Positions 16,517 through 24,103 of a stretch of 59,439 nucleotides of DNA are shown here, one piece after another. The notes below the pieces were generated by a model. That model was not told the DNA's origin, did not search any database, and was given only the letters and a program-made list of their open reading frames with translations. The translations under genes were made by a program, and so were the position numbers. The stretch spans positions 1 to 59,439 of the forward strand of contig CAAGJN010000059.1 of assembly GCA_900770255.1 (NCBI GenBank), written 5' to 3'. Each line of letters starts with the position of its first letter. Position 1 is the first letter of the stretch. Source of the DNA: Clostridia bacterium (GTDB lineage Bacteria > Bacillota > Clostridia > Oscillospirales > Acutalibacteraceae).

Positions 16517-17533
16517 ATGAAAAAACTTACGAGAGCTGTTTCGCTCCTGCTGTGCGCAGTAATGCTTCTGAGCTTCGCCGCATGTGCAGGTAAAACCGGG
16601 GACAGCGCAACAACCACCGAAGAACCTGTCCAGGCCGACACTACACCCATCAACATCACCTCCCTCAAGGGTCCGACCGGCATGGGTATGGCGAAGCTGA
16701 TGAATGACGGCAACGAGCAGTATAATTTCTCAATCGCCGCGGCGGCTACCGATATAGCTCCGCTCATCATAAACGGTGAGGCCGATATCGCCGCCTGCCC
16801 GCTGAATCTCGCCGCCACGCTCTATAAAAAAACCAACGGCCAGATCAAGATAATCGCCATAAACACGCTCGGCGTGCTCTATATAGTTGAAAACGGCAAC
16901 AGTATCAACAGCATCGCAGACCTCAAGGGTAAAACGATCGGCGCCACCGGTCAGGGCGCAACTCCGGAGTATGTTCTCAACTACCTTCTCAGAGCCAACG
17001 GCCTGGAGCCCGGCAATGATGTCACGATCGAATATTTTAACGACCATGCGGAGCTTGCTACAAGGATAGCGAGCGGCAAGATCGACATCGCAATGCTCCC
17101 AGAGCCCAACGTGACTACGGTGCTCACAAAGAACGCCTCGCTGCGCAAGGCTCTTGATTTGACAGATGAGTGGGAAAAGATAACCAAGGCAAACGGTGAA
17201 AAGACTTCCCTCGCCCAAGGCTGCCTGATCGTGCGCACCAAGTTCCTCGAGGCTCACCCCAACGCAGTCAAAGCTTTCCTCGCTGCATATAAGGAGTCCG
17301 TTGATTTCGTCAACAATAACTCCAGCCAGGCGGCTCAGATGATCGCGGACGCCGGCATTGTTCCCAGCGCGCAGATAGCTGAACAGGCGATCCCGAACTG
17401 CAATATCGTCTACATGGTCTCTGACGATATGATCCAGACCGCAAAAGCAAACTTTGAAGTTCTCTTCAAGGCAGATCCCGCATCAATCGGAGGAGCAATG
17501 CCCGATGATAACCTCTACTACACAGGCGAATAA
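16517..17533 (+). CDS. ABC transporter substrate-binding lipoprotein (NitT/TauT type)
   Basis: 338 residues. Signal peptide with lipobox F-A-A-C (Cys23), then an NMT1/SsuA-like periplasmic-binding fold: INITSLKGPTGMG near the N-terminus, AADI-type segments and a central DLKGKTIGATGQGATPEY motif. It should capture a small organic anion or vitamin-like molecule outside the membrane and deliver it to the next two gene products. Members transport sulfonates, taurine, nitrate, thiamine precursors or riboflavin; the ligand cannot be told here. AAAGGAG precedes the ATG. The end overlaps the permease start by 29 nt. Confidence 0.9.
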   Translation: MKKLTRAVSLLLCAVMLLSFAACAGKTGDSATTTEEPVQADTTPINITSLKGPTGMGMAKLMNDGNEQYNFSIAAAATDIAPLIINGEADIAACPLNLAATLYKKTNGQIKIIAINTLGVLYIVENGNSINSIADLKGKTIGATGQGATPEYVLNYLLRANGLEPGNDVTIEYFNDHAELATRIASGKIDIAMLPEPNVTTVLTKNASLRKALDLTDEWEKITKANGEKTSLAQGCLIVRTKFLEAHPNAVKAFLAAYKESVDFVNNNSSQAAQMIADAGIVPSAQIAEQAIPNCNIVYMVSDDMIQTAKANFEVLFKADPASIGGAMPDDNLYYTGE

Positions 17534-18284
17534 AAAGCATAAAGTCCCCACCGCGGTCCTCAGGGCCGCGGCGGTGCTGTTTTGGCTGCTCGTATGGCAC
17601 ACGGTCGCAAAGCTGCTCGACTCGGAACTGCTGTTTCCCACGCCTGCGGCGACGATCATAAGGCTCTGCGAGCTTGCCAAGGAATCGGATTTCTGGCTCG
17701 CGGTCTGTCATTCGCTCGCGCGAATACTTGCGGGCTGCACTCTCGGCATATTTTTCGGATCCCTGCTCGGGCTTGTCACAGCCATGTCGCGCGTGCTGTA
17801 TGAGCTTTTCAATCCGCTGCTGACCGTTGTGCGTTCGACGCCCGTCGCGTCATTCATTATTCTCGCGCTCGTCTGGATAAAGCGCGACAACGTGGCTGTC
17901 TTTATCGCGTTTCTGATGGTGCTGCCGATACTCTGGGGCAACGTCAGCCGCGGAATAGCCGAATGTGACCGCGGCCTGATAGAGATGGCGCATATATTCC
18001 GCTTTTCAAAAAAAGATATGCTCACAAAAATATATCTTCCGAGTGTACGACCGTATTTCTTTGCAGGCTGCACAACGGCGCTCGGGCTCTCATGGAAGGC
18101 GGGAGTAGCCGCAGAGGTGCTCAGCCTGCCGAAGCACGCGCTCGGAAGCGAGCTCTACTATGCAAAGAACTATCTTGAGACCCCGACGCTCTTTGCGGTG
18201 ACGCTCGTCGTCATACTGCTCAGTCTGATGCTTGAGCTGCTGCTGAAATTCATACTTAAAAGGACTGCGGAGCTAGACAAATGA
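17505..18284 (+). CDS. ABC transporter permease (SsuC/TauC type)
   Basis: 259-residue inner-membrane permease with about six membrane segments, beginning at VLFWLLVWHTVAKLL. The loop that docks the ATPase is visible as RGIAECDRGLIEMAHIFRF, the EAA-type motif of the family. ATG at 17505 chosen because GGAGGAG lies about 10 nt upstream, inside the preceding gene; translation is therefore coupled. The downstream ATPase overlaps by 4 nt. Confidence 0.92.
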   Translation: MITSTTQANKKHKVPTAVLRAAAVLFWLLVWHTVAKLLDSELLFPTPAATIIRLCELAKESDFWLAVCHSLARILAGCTLGIFFGSLLGLVTAMSRVLYELFNPLLTVVRSTPVASFIILALVWIKRDNVAVFIAFLMVLPILWGNVSRGIAECDRGLIEMAHIFRFSKKDMLTKIYLPSVRPYFFAGCTTALGLSWKAGVAAEVLSLPKHALGSELYYAKNYLETPTLFAVTLVVILLSLMLELLLKFILKRTAELDK

Positions 18285-18841
18285 TAAAGATAGAAAACAT
18301 TTCAAAAGCCTTTGGCGGCGAGCCGGTGCTCAGCAGCATCAGCGCCGTGATCCCCGACAGCGGTATATTTGCAATCTGCGGCTCTTCGGGCAGCGGCAAA
18401 ACAACGCTCCTGCGCATCATGGTCGGGCTTGAGCAGCCCGACAGCGGAACGATAAGCGGGCTTGAAGGCAAAAAAACAGCGGTCGTTTTTCAAAACGACC
18501 GGCTGCTCCCGTGGATGAGCGCTTTAGATAACGTCGCAGCCGTGTGTTCAAAGGAAAAGGCGGCCGAAATGCTCAAAAAGGTCGAGCTTCAGGACGCGAT
18601 GGACAAAAAGCCGGCGGAGCTCAGCGGCGGAATGTGCCGCAGAGTTGCACTTGCAAGAGCGCTCGCATATGACGCGCAGATACTGATGCTCGACGAGCCG
18701 TTCAAGGGGCTCGACTCCGGGCTGCGCGGGCGCATGGTAAAGCTCGTGCAGGATTTCGCGCTCACCCGTCCGGTCATTCTGATCACCCACGACCCCTGGG
18801 AGGCGTCGCTCGCCGAGACACGGCTCGATATAGAAAAATAA
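18281..18841 (+). CDS. ABC transporter ATP-binding protein, short form
   Basis: 186 residues with Walker A GSSGSGKTT (residues 35-43), Q-loop VVFQNDRLLPW, signature LSGGMCRRVALARAL, Walker B ILMLDEPFKGLD and switch His in LITHDPWEAS. All catalytic parts are present, but the chain ends soon after the H-loop, some 50-60 residues shorter than SsuB/TauB. It energises the importer encoded just upstream. ATGA overlap with the permease. Confidence 0.92.
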   Translation: MIKIENISKAFGGEPVLSSISAVIPDSGIFAICGSSGSGKTTLLRIMVGLEQPDSGTISGLEGKKTAVVFQNDRLLPWMSALDNVAAVCSKEKAAEMLKKVELQDAMDKKPAELSGGMCRRVALARALAYDAQILMLDEPFKGLDSGLRGRMVKLVQDFALTRPVILITHDPWEASLAETRLDIEK

Positions 18842-18883
18842 GCATTGGCAGAAAGAACAGCGCAAGTCTGCACTCTGCAAAAA

Positions 18884-18916
18884 ATCACCCCGACAGCATA
18901 CCGCCGTCGGGGTGAT
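18884..18916. terminator. Terminator between ABC importer and pnp
   Basis: An 11-bp perfect stem, ATCACCCCGAC with GTCGGGGTGAT, separated by 11 nt, lies between convergent transcripts and can serve both. T/A-rich sequence flanks it on each side. Confidence 0.75.
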
Positions 18917-18935
18917 ACGTTTATTCAATCAGATA

Positions 18936-21158
18936 TCAATATCTCTTTCCGCCGTGGCTGTTGTTTCTGCTGCCGCGGTTGTCTCTGCCGCTTCTTCCTG
19001 CGCGGTTATCCCTGCGGGGAGCTCTGCGGACCTCGCCGGAGATATCGTTTTCGGGGATCAGACCCTCAACCTCGATGAGCGCGTCTCTGCGGGAGAGGTT
19101 GAGTCTGCCCTGATCGTCTATCTCGAGAACCTTGACGATGACCTCGTCGCCGACCTCGACAATATCTGAAACATTTTCAACACGCTTGACGTCGAGATAC
19201 GGGCTGCGTACAAGTCCCTCCTTGCCGGGAGCGATCTCAACAAATGCGCCGAAGTCCATAAGGCGGGTCACGACGCCCTTGTAGATAGCGCCGACCTCGG
19301 GGTCGTTAGCGATAGTCTCAACCATGTCAAGCGCGCGTCTTGCATCGTCGATGTCGATAGCGGAGATATAGACGGAGCCGTCCTCCTCAACGTCGACCTT
19401 GCAGTTGCACTCGGCGCAGATCTTCTGAATGACCTTGCCCTGCTTGCCGATAACATCGCCGATCTTCTCAACGTCGATCTTCGTGGTGAGCATCTTGGGC
19501 GCGTACTTCGAAAGCTCTTTTCTGGGCTCAGAGATAACAGGCAGCATAACCTCGTCAAGGATATAGCAGCGCGCCTTATAGGTCTTGTCAAGAGCCTCGC
19601 GGATAATCGCGGGGGTCAGGCCGTGTATTTTAAGATCCATCTGAATGGCAGTGATACCCTTCTTCGTTCCGCCGACCTTGAAGTCCATATCGCCGAAGAA
19701 ATCCTCAAGTCCCTGGATATCAACCATGGTCATGAAACGGTCGCCCTCGGTGACAAGGCCACAGGAAATACCCGCAACGGGAGCCTTGATCGGGACGCCT
19801 GCCGCCATGAGCGAAAGGGTAGAGCCGCAGATCGACGCCTGAGAGGTCGAGCCGTTGGAGGAGAGAACCTCAGAGACGAGGCGCAGGCAGTACGGGAACT
19901 CCTCAACGCTCGGAATAACCGGCAGAAGCGCACGCTCAGCAAGTGCGCCGTGGCCGATCTCGCGGCGGCCGGGACCTCTTGAGGGCTTCGTCTCGCCGAC
20001 CGAGTATGAGGGGAAGTTGTAGTGGTGCATATAGCGCTTTGAATCCTCGCCGTCAATACCGTCAAGGATCTGGCAGTCGCTCATCGGGCCGAGAGTGGTC
20101 ACCGTGAGCACCTGAGTCTGGCCTCTGGTGAACATACCCGAGCCGTGAACTCTGTCAAGCAGATCGATCTCGGCTGCAAGCGGGCGGATCTCGTCGATGC
20201 CTCTGCCGTCAACGCGCTTGCCGTCGTCGAGCAGCCAGCGGCGCACGACGAATTTCTGTGTCTTATAGAGGCAGTCGTCGATCTTCTCTATCTCATCGGG
20301 ATAGATCTCGTCGAACTTCTCATGGACTTTTTCATATATGGGCTTAAGGCGCTCGTCGCGGATGCGCTTGTCGTCTGTGTCAAGCGCGACGCGGATATCG
20401 TCAATGGCAAAATCCTTGATAGCCTCGTACATCTCGGGCGCGGGATCGTTTGAGGGAAAGTCGATCTTTTCCTTTCCGACCTCGGCCTGTATGCCCTTAA
20501 TAAACTCGACGATACGCTGGTTCTCCTTGTGAGCGAACATGATGCCGTCAAACATCTCATCGTTTGTGACTTCCTTTGCTCCCGCCTCGATCATAGCGAC
20601 GAGGTCGGAGGTGGAGGCGACGGTGACAGCCATGCGGCTGACCTCGCGCTGAGCCTCGGTGGGATTGATGACATACTCCCCGTCAATAAGGCCTACGCTC
20701 ACGCCGGAGATCGGGCCGTCCCACGGAATCTCGGAAATAGACAGCGCGATCGATACGCCGAGCATAGCGGCGATCTCAGGCTGGCAGTCGGGATCGACCG
20801 ACATAACGGTCGCCACGACGCTGACGTCGTTTCTCATATCCTTGGGGAACAGAGGACGTATAGGTCTGTCGATAACTCTGGAGGCGAGTGTCGCCTTCTC
20901 GCTCGCTCTGCCCTCACGGCGCTGGAACGAGCCGGGGATCTTGCCCACGGAATAGAGCTTCTCCTCAAAGTCAACGGAAAGCGGGAAAAAATCCACGCCC
21001 TCTCTCGGCTTTGCGGCCATGGTGGCCGTGCAGAGAACATCTGTCTCGCCGTAACGGACAAGGCATGAGCCGCCGGCGAGCTGAGCCATCTTTCCGACCT
21101 CAACTACGAAAGGTCTGCCGGCGATCTCGGTTTCAAATTTTCTGAAATCCTCGAACAT
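18936..21158 (-). CDS. pnp: Polyribonucleotide nucleotidyltransferase (PNPase)
   Basis: Phosphorolytic 3'-to-5' exoribonuclease, core of RNA decay, working as a trimer. 740 residues: first RNase PH domain (about 10-145), helical linker, second RNase PH domain (about 310-540), KH domain with DVIGKQGKVIQKI, S1 domain starting near GAIYKGVVTRLMDFGAFVEI, and an Arg/Gly-rich tail (RRAPRRDNRAGRSGRDNRG). It lies downstream of rpsO as in many bacteria. AAAGAGG precedes the ATG. The leader can form a nested structure (21186-21265), suggesting post-transcriptional self-control as known for E. coli pnp. Confidence 0.98.
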   Translation of the reverse strand: MFEDFRKFETEIAGRPFVVEVGKMAQLAGGSCLVRYGETDVLCTATMAAKPREGVDFFPLSVDFEEKLYSVGKIPGSFQRREGRASEKATLASRVIDRPIRPLFPKDMRNDVSVVATVMSVDPDCQPEIAAMLGVSIALSISEIPWDGPISGVSVGLIDGEYVINPTEAQREVSRMAVTVASTSDLVAMIEAGAKEVTNDEMFDGIMFAHKENQRIVEFIKGIQAEVGKEKIDFPSNDPAPEMYEAIKDFAIDDIRVALDTDDKRIRDERLKPIYEKVHEKFDEIYPDEIEKIDDCLYKTQKFVVRRWLLDDGKRVDGRGIDEIRPLAAEIDLLDRVHGSGMFTRGQTQVLTVTTLGPMSDCQILDGIDGEDSKRYMHHYNFPSYSVGETKPSRGPGRREIGHGALAERALLPVIPSVEEFPYCLRLVSEVLSSNGSTSQASICGSTLSLMAAGVPIKAPVAGISCGLVTEGDRFMTMVDIQGLEDFFGDMDFKVGGTKKGITAIQMDLKIHGLTPAIIREALDKTYKARCYILDEVMLPVISEPRKELSKYAPKMLTTKIDVEKIGDVIGKQGKVIQKICAECNCKVDVEEDGSVYISAIDIDDARRALDMVETIANDPEVGAIYKGVVTRLMDFGAFVEIAPGKEGLVRSPYLDVKRVENVSDIVEVGDEVIVKVLEIDDQGRLNLSRRDALIEVEGLIPENDISGEVRRAPRRDNRAGRSGRDNRGSRNNSHGGKRY

Positions 21159-21185
21159 TGTTATACCTCTTTAGTATTTATTTCC

Positions 21186-21265
21186 ACAGACCCTCGGACT
21201 TAGCAATAAATCCGTTCCCCGGTCCCCCGGAGCCCCGATTCACTGCTAAAACCGTTGCGGTCTGT
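21186..21265 (-). promoter_or_regulatory. Structured leader of pnp
   Basis: Nested inverted repeats: ACAGACC (21186-21192) with GGTCTGT (21259-21265), then TTAGCA with TGCTAA, then AATC with GATT, around a C-rich/G-rich core. The RNA would form a long interrupted stem just upstream of pnp, comparable in position to the RNase III-cleaved autoregulatory stem of E. coli pnp. Function here is inference. Confidence 0.55.
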
Positions 21266-21285
21266 CGATTGCATAATTCAGAAAA

Positions 21286-21311
21286 GCAGGCAGAAATAAA
21301 CTCCTGCCTGC
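21286..21311 (-). terminator. Partial terminator between rpsO and pnp
   Basis: GCAGGCAG pairs with CTGCCTGC around a 10-nt loop and is followed on the minus strand by TTTTCT. It lies 12 nt past the rpsO stop and would limit read-through into pnp. Confidence 0.8.
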
Positions 21312-21322
21312 CCGTCGTGCAA

Positions 21323-21586
21323 TTATTTACGGATACCGAGTCTGGCGATGATCGAACGGTAACGCTCAATGTCAACCTTCTGAAGGTATGCCAGGAGATT
21401 ACGTCTGTGACCGACCATCTTGAGAAGGCCGCGGCGTGAATGGTGATCCTTCGGATGATCCTTAAGATGCTCCGTCAGGTCGCGGATCCTCTTTGTGAGA
21501 ACGGCGATCTGAACCTCCGGAGAACCGGTGTCGCCCTCATGGAGAGCGTACTCCTGCATAATTGCGGTTTTTTCAGCCTGAGTCAT
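21323..21586 (-). CDS. rpsO: Small ribosomal subunit protein S15
   Basis: Primary 16S rRNA-binding protein of the small subunit. 87 residues with the family core HEGDTGSPEVQIAVLTKRI and DHHSRRGLLKMVGHRRNLL. The ATG at 21586 is preferred over an upstream in-frame GTG because GAGGTG then stands at the right distance. Preceded by a promoter and a leader with a perfect hairpin; followed by a terminator and pnp. Confidence 0.98.
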   Translation of the reverse strand: MTQAEKTAIMQEYALHEGDTGSPEVQIAVLTKRIRDLTEHLKDHPKDHHSRRGLLKMVGHRRNLLAYLQKVDIERYRSIIARLGIRK

Positions 21587-21589
21587 TTC

Positions 21590-21687
21590 TTTTTTCACCT
21601 CATTTTATTATTTGCTCCGAAACCCAGCAAAAGGCCGGTGAAAACCTCGTTGAGGTTTAATCCATAAGCCGAGTAGCGGACGCATAC
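21590..21687 (-). promoter_or_regulatory. rpsO leader, candidate S15 autoregulatory site
   Basis: About 100 nt of leader between the promoter and rpsO. It contains a perfect hairpin AAACCTC-AAC-GAGGTTT (21642-21658) and a second weaker CCGGC/GCTGG pairing near 21622-21638. S15 in several phyla represses its own mRNA by binding leader structures; no match to a specific known class is claimed. Confidence 0.4.
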
Positions 21688-21693
21688 AACGGT

Positions 21694-21722
21694 ATTATAT
21701 CAGTCTCGCGGGAATTTGTAAA
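21694..21722 (-). promoter_or_regulatory. rpsO promoter
   Basis: TTTACA (21717-21722), 17-nt spacer, perfect TATAAT (21694-21699) on the minus strand. Confidence 0.65.
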
Positions 21723-21757
21723 GATATTTTTTACATTTTATTATGTATTATTATATA

Positions 21758-21786
21758 TTGCCCGCTCCGCCTGCGCATGGTATAAT
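21758..21786 (+). promoter_or_regulatory. Promoter of the DUF4434 gene
   Basis: TTGCCC (21758-21763), 17 nt, perfect TATAAT (21781-21786) on the plus strand; the start codon is at 21810, so the leader is very short. Confidence 0.6.
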
Positions 21787-21809
21787 CAACTCACAAAGGA
21801 GGGTTTTCC

Positions 21810-22754
21810 ATGGGCAGAAAGCTTGACGGAACATTTTTCGAATTTCACCACCACAACGCCGCAGAGGGCAAATACTGGAACCCCGCGCTCGACGCTTTTG
21901 AGGCTGAAAACTGGCGCGAAAAGGTGCGCGAGATAGCCTCGCTCGGCATGGAGTACATAATCGTCATGGCAACCGCGCTCTATGACAGATGCTATTTTGA
22001 CTCCTCCGTTTTTCCGCGCGCCGATATGCCCTGCGCCGACCCGATTGAGGCGGTGCTCGACGAGGCCGATAAAACGGGCGTCAGGGTCTTTCTCGGCAAC
22101 GGCTTTTACGGAGACTGGACAAAGCCCGGGGTGAATATAACCTCGGCCGAGATTATCGACCGCTCCTTCAGAGCCATGGACGAACTGACGGCGAAATATG
22201 CTCATCACGAAAGCTTCTACGGTTGGTACTTTCCGGACGAAACCTGCATCATTCTGAGCTTTTCCAAAAAATTTATGAATTATGTAAACCTGTGCTCCGC
22301 GCGATGCCGTGAGATAACTCCCGGCAAAAAGACGCTCATTGCACCATACGGCACCAATCTTGCGCTGACAAACTCACGCTATATTGACGCTCTCTCTTCG
22401 CTGGACGTTGATTTCATAGCATATCAGGATGAGATCGGCGTCAAAAAAACGCGCGTTGAGCAGAGCGAAAAGATTTTTGCCCGCCTGCGAAAGGCGCACG
22501 ACAGAGCCGGGCGCGCCGCGCTCTGGGCGGACATTGAGCTTTTCCGCTTCGAGGGCGTAATCTACAAGAGCGCACTGCTGCCGGCCGACTTTACGCGCAT
22601 AGAACGGCAGATAGCGAACGTCGCGCCTTATGCCGACAAGATAATCGGCTATCAGTATATCGGACTTATGAACCCCGACGGCTCCGGAAGCTTTGCCGGT
22701 CACGGGAGCTCCTCTCAATTATACGAAATGTACAGAAAATACCTGAACGGGTGA
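21810..22754 (+). CDS. DUF4434 domain protein (TIM-barrel, glycoside-hydrolase-like)
   Basis: 314 residues without a signal peptide. The opening GTFFEFHHHNAAEGKYWNP, the VFLGNGFYGDWT strand and FYGWYFPDETCI (acidic pair near the barrel centre) match the DUF4434 family, a group related to glycoside hydrolases whose substrates are not established. GGAGGG precedes the ATG. Monocistronic, with its own promoter and terminator. The lack of an export signal points to intracellular action on an imported sugar. Confidence 0.78.
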   Translation: MGRKLDGTFFEFHHHNAAEGKYWNPALDAFEAENWREKVREIASLGMEYIIVMATALYDRCYFDSSVFPRADMPCADPIEAVLDEADKTGVRVFLGNGFYGDWTKPGVNITSAEIIDRSFRAMDELTAKYAHHESFYGWYFPDETCIILSFSKKFMNYVNLCSARCREITPGKKTLIAPYGTNLALTNSRYIDALSSLDVDFIAYQDEIGVKKTRVEQSEKIFARLRKAHDRAGRAALWADIELFRFEGVIYKSALLPADFTRIERQIANVAPYADKIIGYQYIGLMNPDGSGSFAGHGSSSQLYEMYRKYLNG

Positions 22755-22765
22755 ATAAAAAGCTT

Positions 22766-22799
22766 AACCGCCTCCGCATCTCGCCGACGGCGGTTTTTT
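22766..22799 (+). terminator. Terminator after the DUF4434 gene
   Basis: AACCGCC pairs with GGCGGTT around a 16-nt loop, followed by TTTT. Confidence 0.8.
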
Positions 22800-22908
22800 C
22801 ATGCCGTTCCGGCGGCACGCAGAAGTCAAAATCGCTTTTGAGGTCAGGCGCGCGCCGTTCGGTTTTGATTTTCGGCTGCCCGAAATAATTATTATCAAGC
22901 ATGAATAT

Positions 22909-23550
22909 TCATATTAATGCTTCTATCATTGACTCTAACTTCTGAACAAACAGTCCGACAAAGTAACCGTCGATCAAACGATGATTCACATCAAGCGTCA
23001 TATTTATCATATATCTTCCGCTGTGCTCAGTATATTTTCCCCAAACAAGAATCGGCGCCGTATCATCCTTCAGCTTCGGATCATTATAGTCGCGCTCGTT
23101 GGAACACATAGTGATATCTGCCCAGGGAATACACGAATAAATAATCTGCGGTTCGCCGAGTCCTTGCAGCGCATCTACCGGCAGCGGATTGTTTCTGCTT
23201 TCTTCACGGGCTTTTGTCGCAAATTCAATTATATTCCCTTCGCAGGGAAGGGACACCATATGAAAGCTGGTTGCTCCGCTCTTCAAATCAGTAAAGCAAG
23301 GAACACGGCGGTCTGCTTTAAATACTCTGTTATCTTCGATTTCCAGCAAAAATTCGTCAATGGAGTTTAGCGACTGCGTACACAGGTAGATCAATGAGTA
23401 ATAAAAAGAAATATGATTCTTTCGTGTAAATTGCAGCAAATTTGTAATATCAACATTGAATGCAACGCAATAATGCGGTGTCGATATTTTTGAATAGTAT
23501 TCAAAATGATTTCTTCTGTCCCAATTATTAATATCAATTTCCCGTCTCAT
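22909..23550 (-). CDS. CatA-like O-acetyltransferase (chloramphenicol acetyltransferase family)
   Basis: 213 residues, the length of type A chloramphenicol acetyltransferases, which form trimers and transfer acetyl from acetyl-CoA. The catalytic His is kept in VNHRLIDGYFVG (His about 190), where classical enzymes have HHxxxDG. So one of the two neighbouring His is Asn, and drug specificity is not assured. ATG at 23550 has AAGGAG upstream. The gene is clearly AT-richer than its neighbours, suggesting transfer. A long leader with two tiny ORFs precedes it. Confidence 0.82.
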   Translation of the reverse strand: MRREIDINNWDRRNHFEYYSKISTPHYCVAFNVDITNLLQFTRKNHISFYYSLIYLCTQSLNSIDEFLLEIEDNRVFKADRRVPCFTDLKSGATSFHMVSLPCEGNIIEFATKAREESRNNPLPVDALQGLGEPQIIYSCIPWADITMCSNERDYNDPKLKDDTAPILVWGKYTEHSGRYMINMTLDVNHRLIDGYFVGLFVQKLESMIEALI

Positions 23551-23641
23551 AATTATGCTCCTTAAATCAAATTTCAAAAAGTACAACAGCCGTCCGGCAA
23601 GCTTTAGTTCTCTTCTCGGCGCAGCAGGAGAAAATACTTTT

Positions 23642-23656
23642 TCAAGCGGAACCCAT
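23642..23656 (-). promoter_or_regulatory. Candidate leader peptide ORF MGSA before the CatA-like gene
   Basis: Minus strand ATG GGT TCC GCT TGA, with AGGAG some 15 nt upstream, lies about 95 nt before the acetyltransferase start. Inducible cat genes of Gram-positives use a short translated leader to control the main ribosome site; whether this one does so is unknown. Confidence 0.25.
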
Positions 23657-23674
23657 CGTTTTTACAGCTCGCTC

Positions 23675-23683
23675 CTAAAGCAT
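23675..23683 (-). promoter_or_regulatory. Minimal start-stop ORF in the CatA-like leader
   Basis: Minus strand ATG CTT TAG directly follows a near-perfect ribosome site (GAGGAGGTG). Such a site with only a two-codon ORF is odd in a leader and may be a remnant or a ribosome-stalling device. Confidence 0.3.
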
Positions 23684-23721
23684 ACACCTCCTCGAATCAG
23701 CATCTAAATTCTTTTTTTATT

Positions 23722-23750
23722 ATAATACAGGCAAAAAGCCATATTGTCAA
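23722..23750 (-). promoter_or_regulatory. Promoter of the CatA-like gene
   Basis: Perfect TTGACA (23745-23750), 17-nt spacer, TATTAT (23722-23727) on the minus strand. The spacer holds the small inverted repeat GGC-TTTTT-GCC, a possible operator. The transcript leader is about 165 nt. Confidence 0.7.
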
Positions 23751-23759
23751 TAAACGCAG

Positions 23760-23980
23760 TTCGTTCTTAACCGCCAAAGCCGCAGGGAATTTCGGGATTA
23801 GGAACATAGACCGAGTGAAGAAAACACGCCCGCTCTCCTGTTCAAATAATGATTTTACCGCAGCCTACTCCGAACAAAAGGCTGTCGCTTCAAATCTTTT
23901 CCGCCGTCTGAAAATTTTTGAAATTTTTTGTCCCGGTCCGAGTTCACACATTTTTCGATAAAATTTTACTTTTTTGTGCG
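23760..23980. other. Intergenic stretch with no recognised gene
   Basis: Between the CatA-like promoter and the next operon promoter. It is AT-rich, contains no open frame with a ribosome site and no clear structure. It may be decayed sequence linked to arrival of the acetyltransferase gene. Confidence 0.5.
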
Positions 23981-23989
23981 ACATTGCTA

Positions 23990-24018
23990 TTGACTGGGCA
24001 ATTTAACGGGAATATAAT
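23990..24018 (+). promoter_or_regulatory. Promoter of the FAD/iron-sulfur/HypA operon
   Basis: TTGACT (23990-23995), 17-nt spacer, perfect TATAAT (24013-24018). The leader to the first ATG at 24104 is about 78 nt. Confidence 0.75.
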
Positions 24019-24103
24019 GTTTTTATTGTTAAAACATACGGGGTGCGAGCCGAAAAATTTTTGACCCACACACCCAAAAAAACGATGAGAGGAAGATCGA
24101 TTC

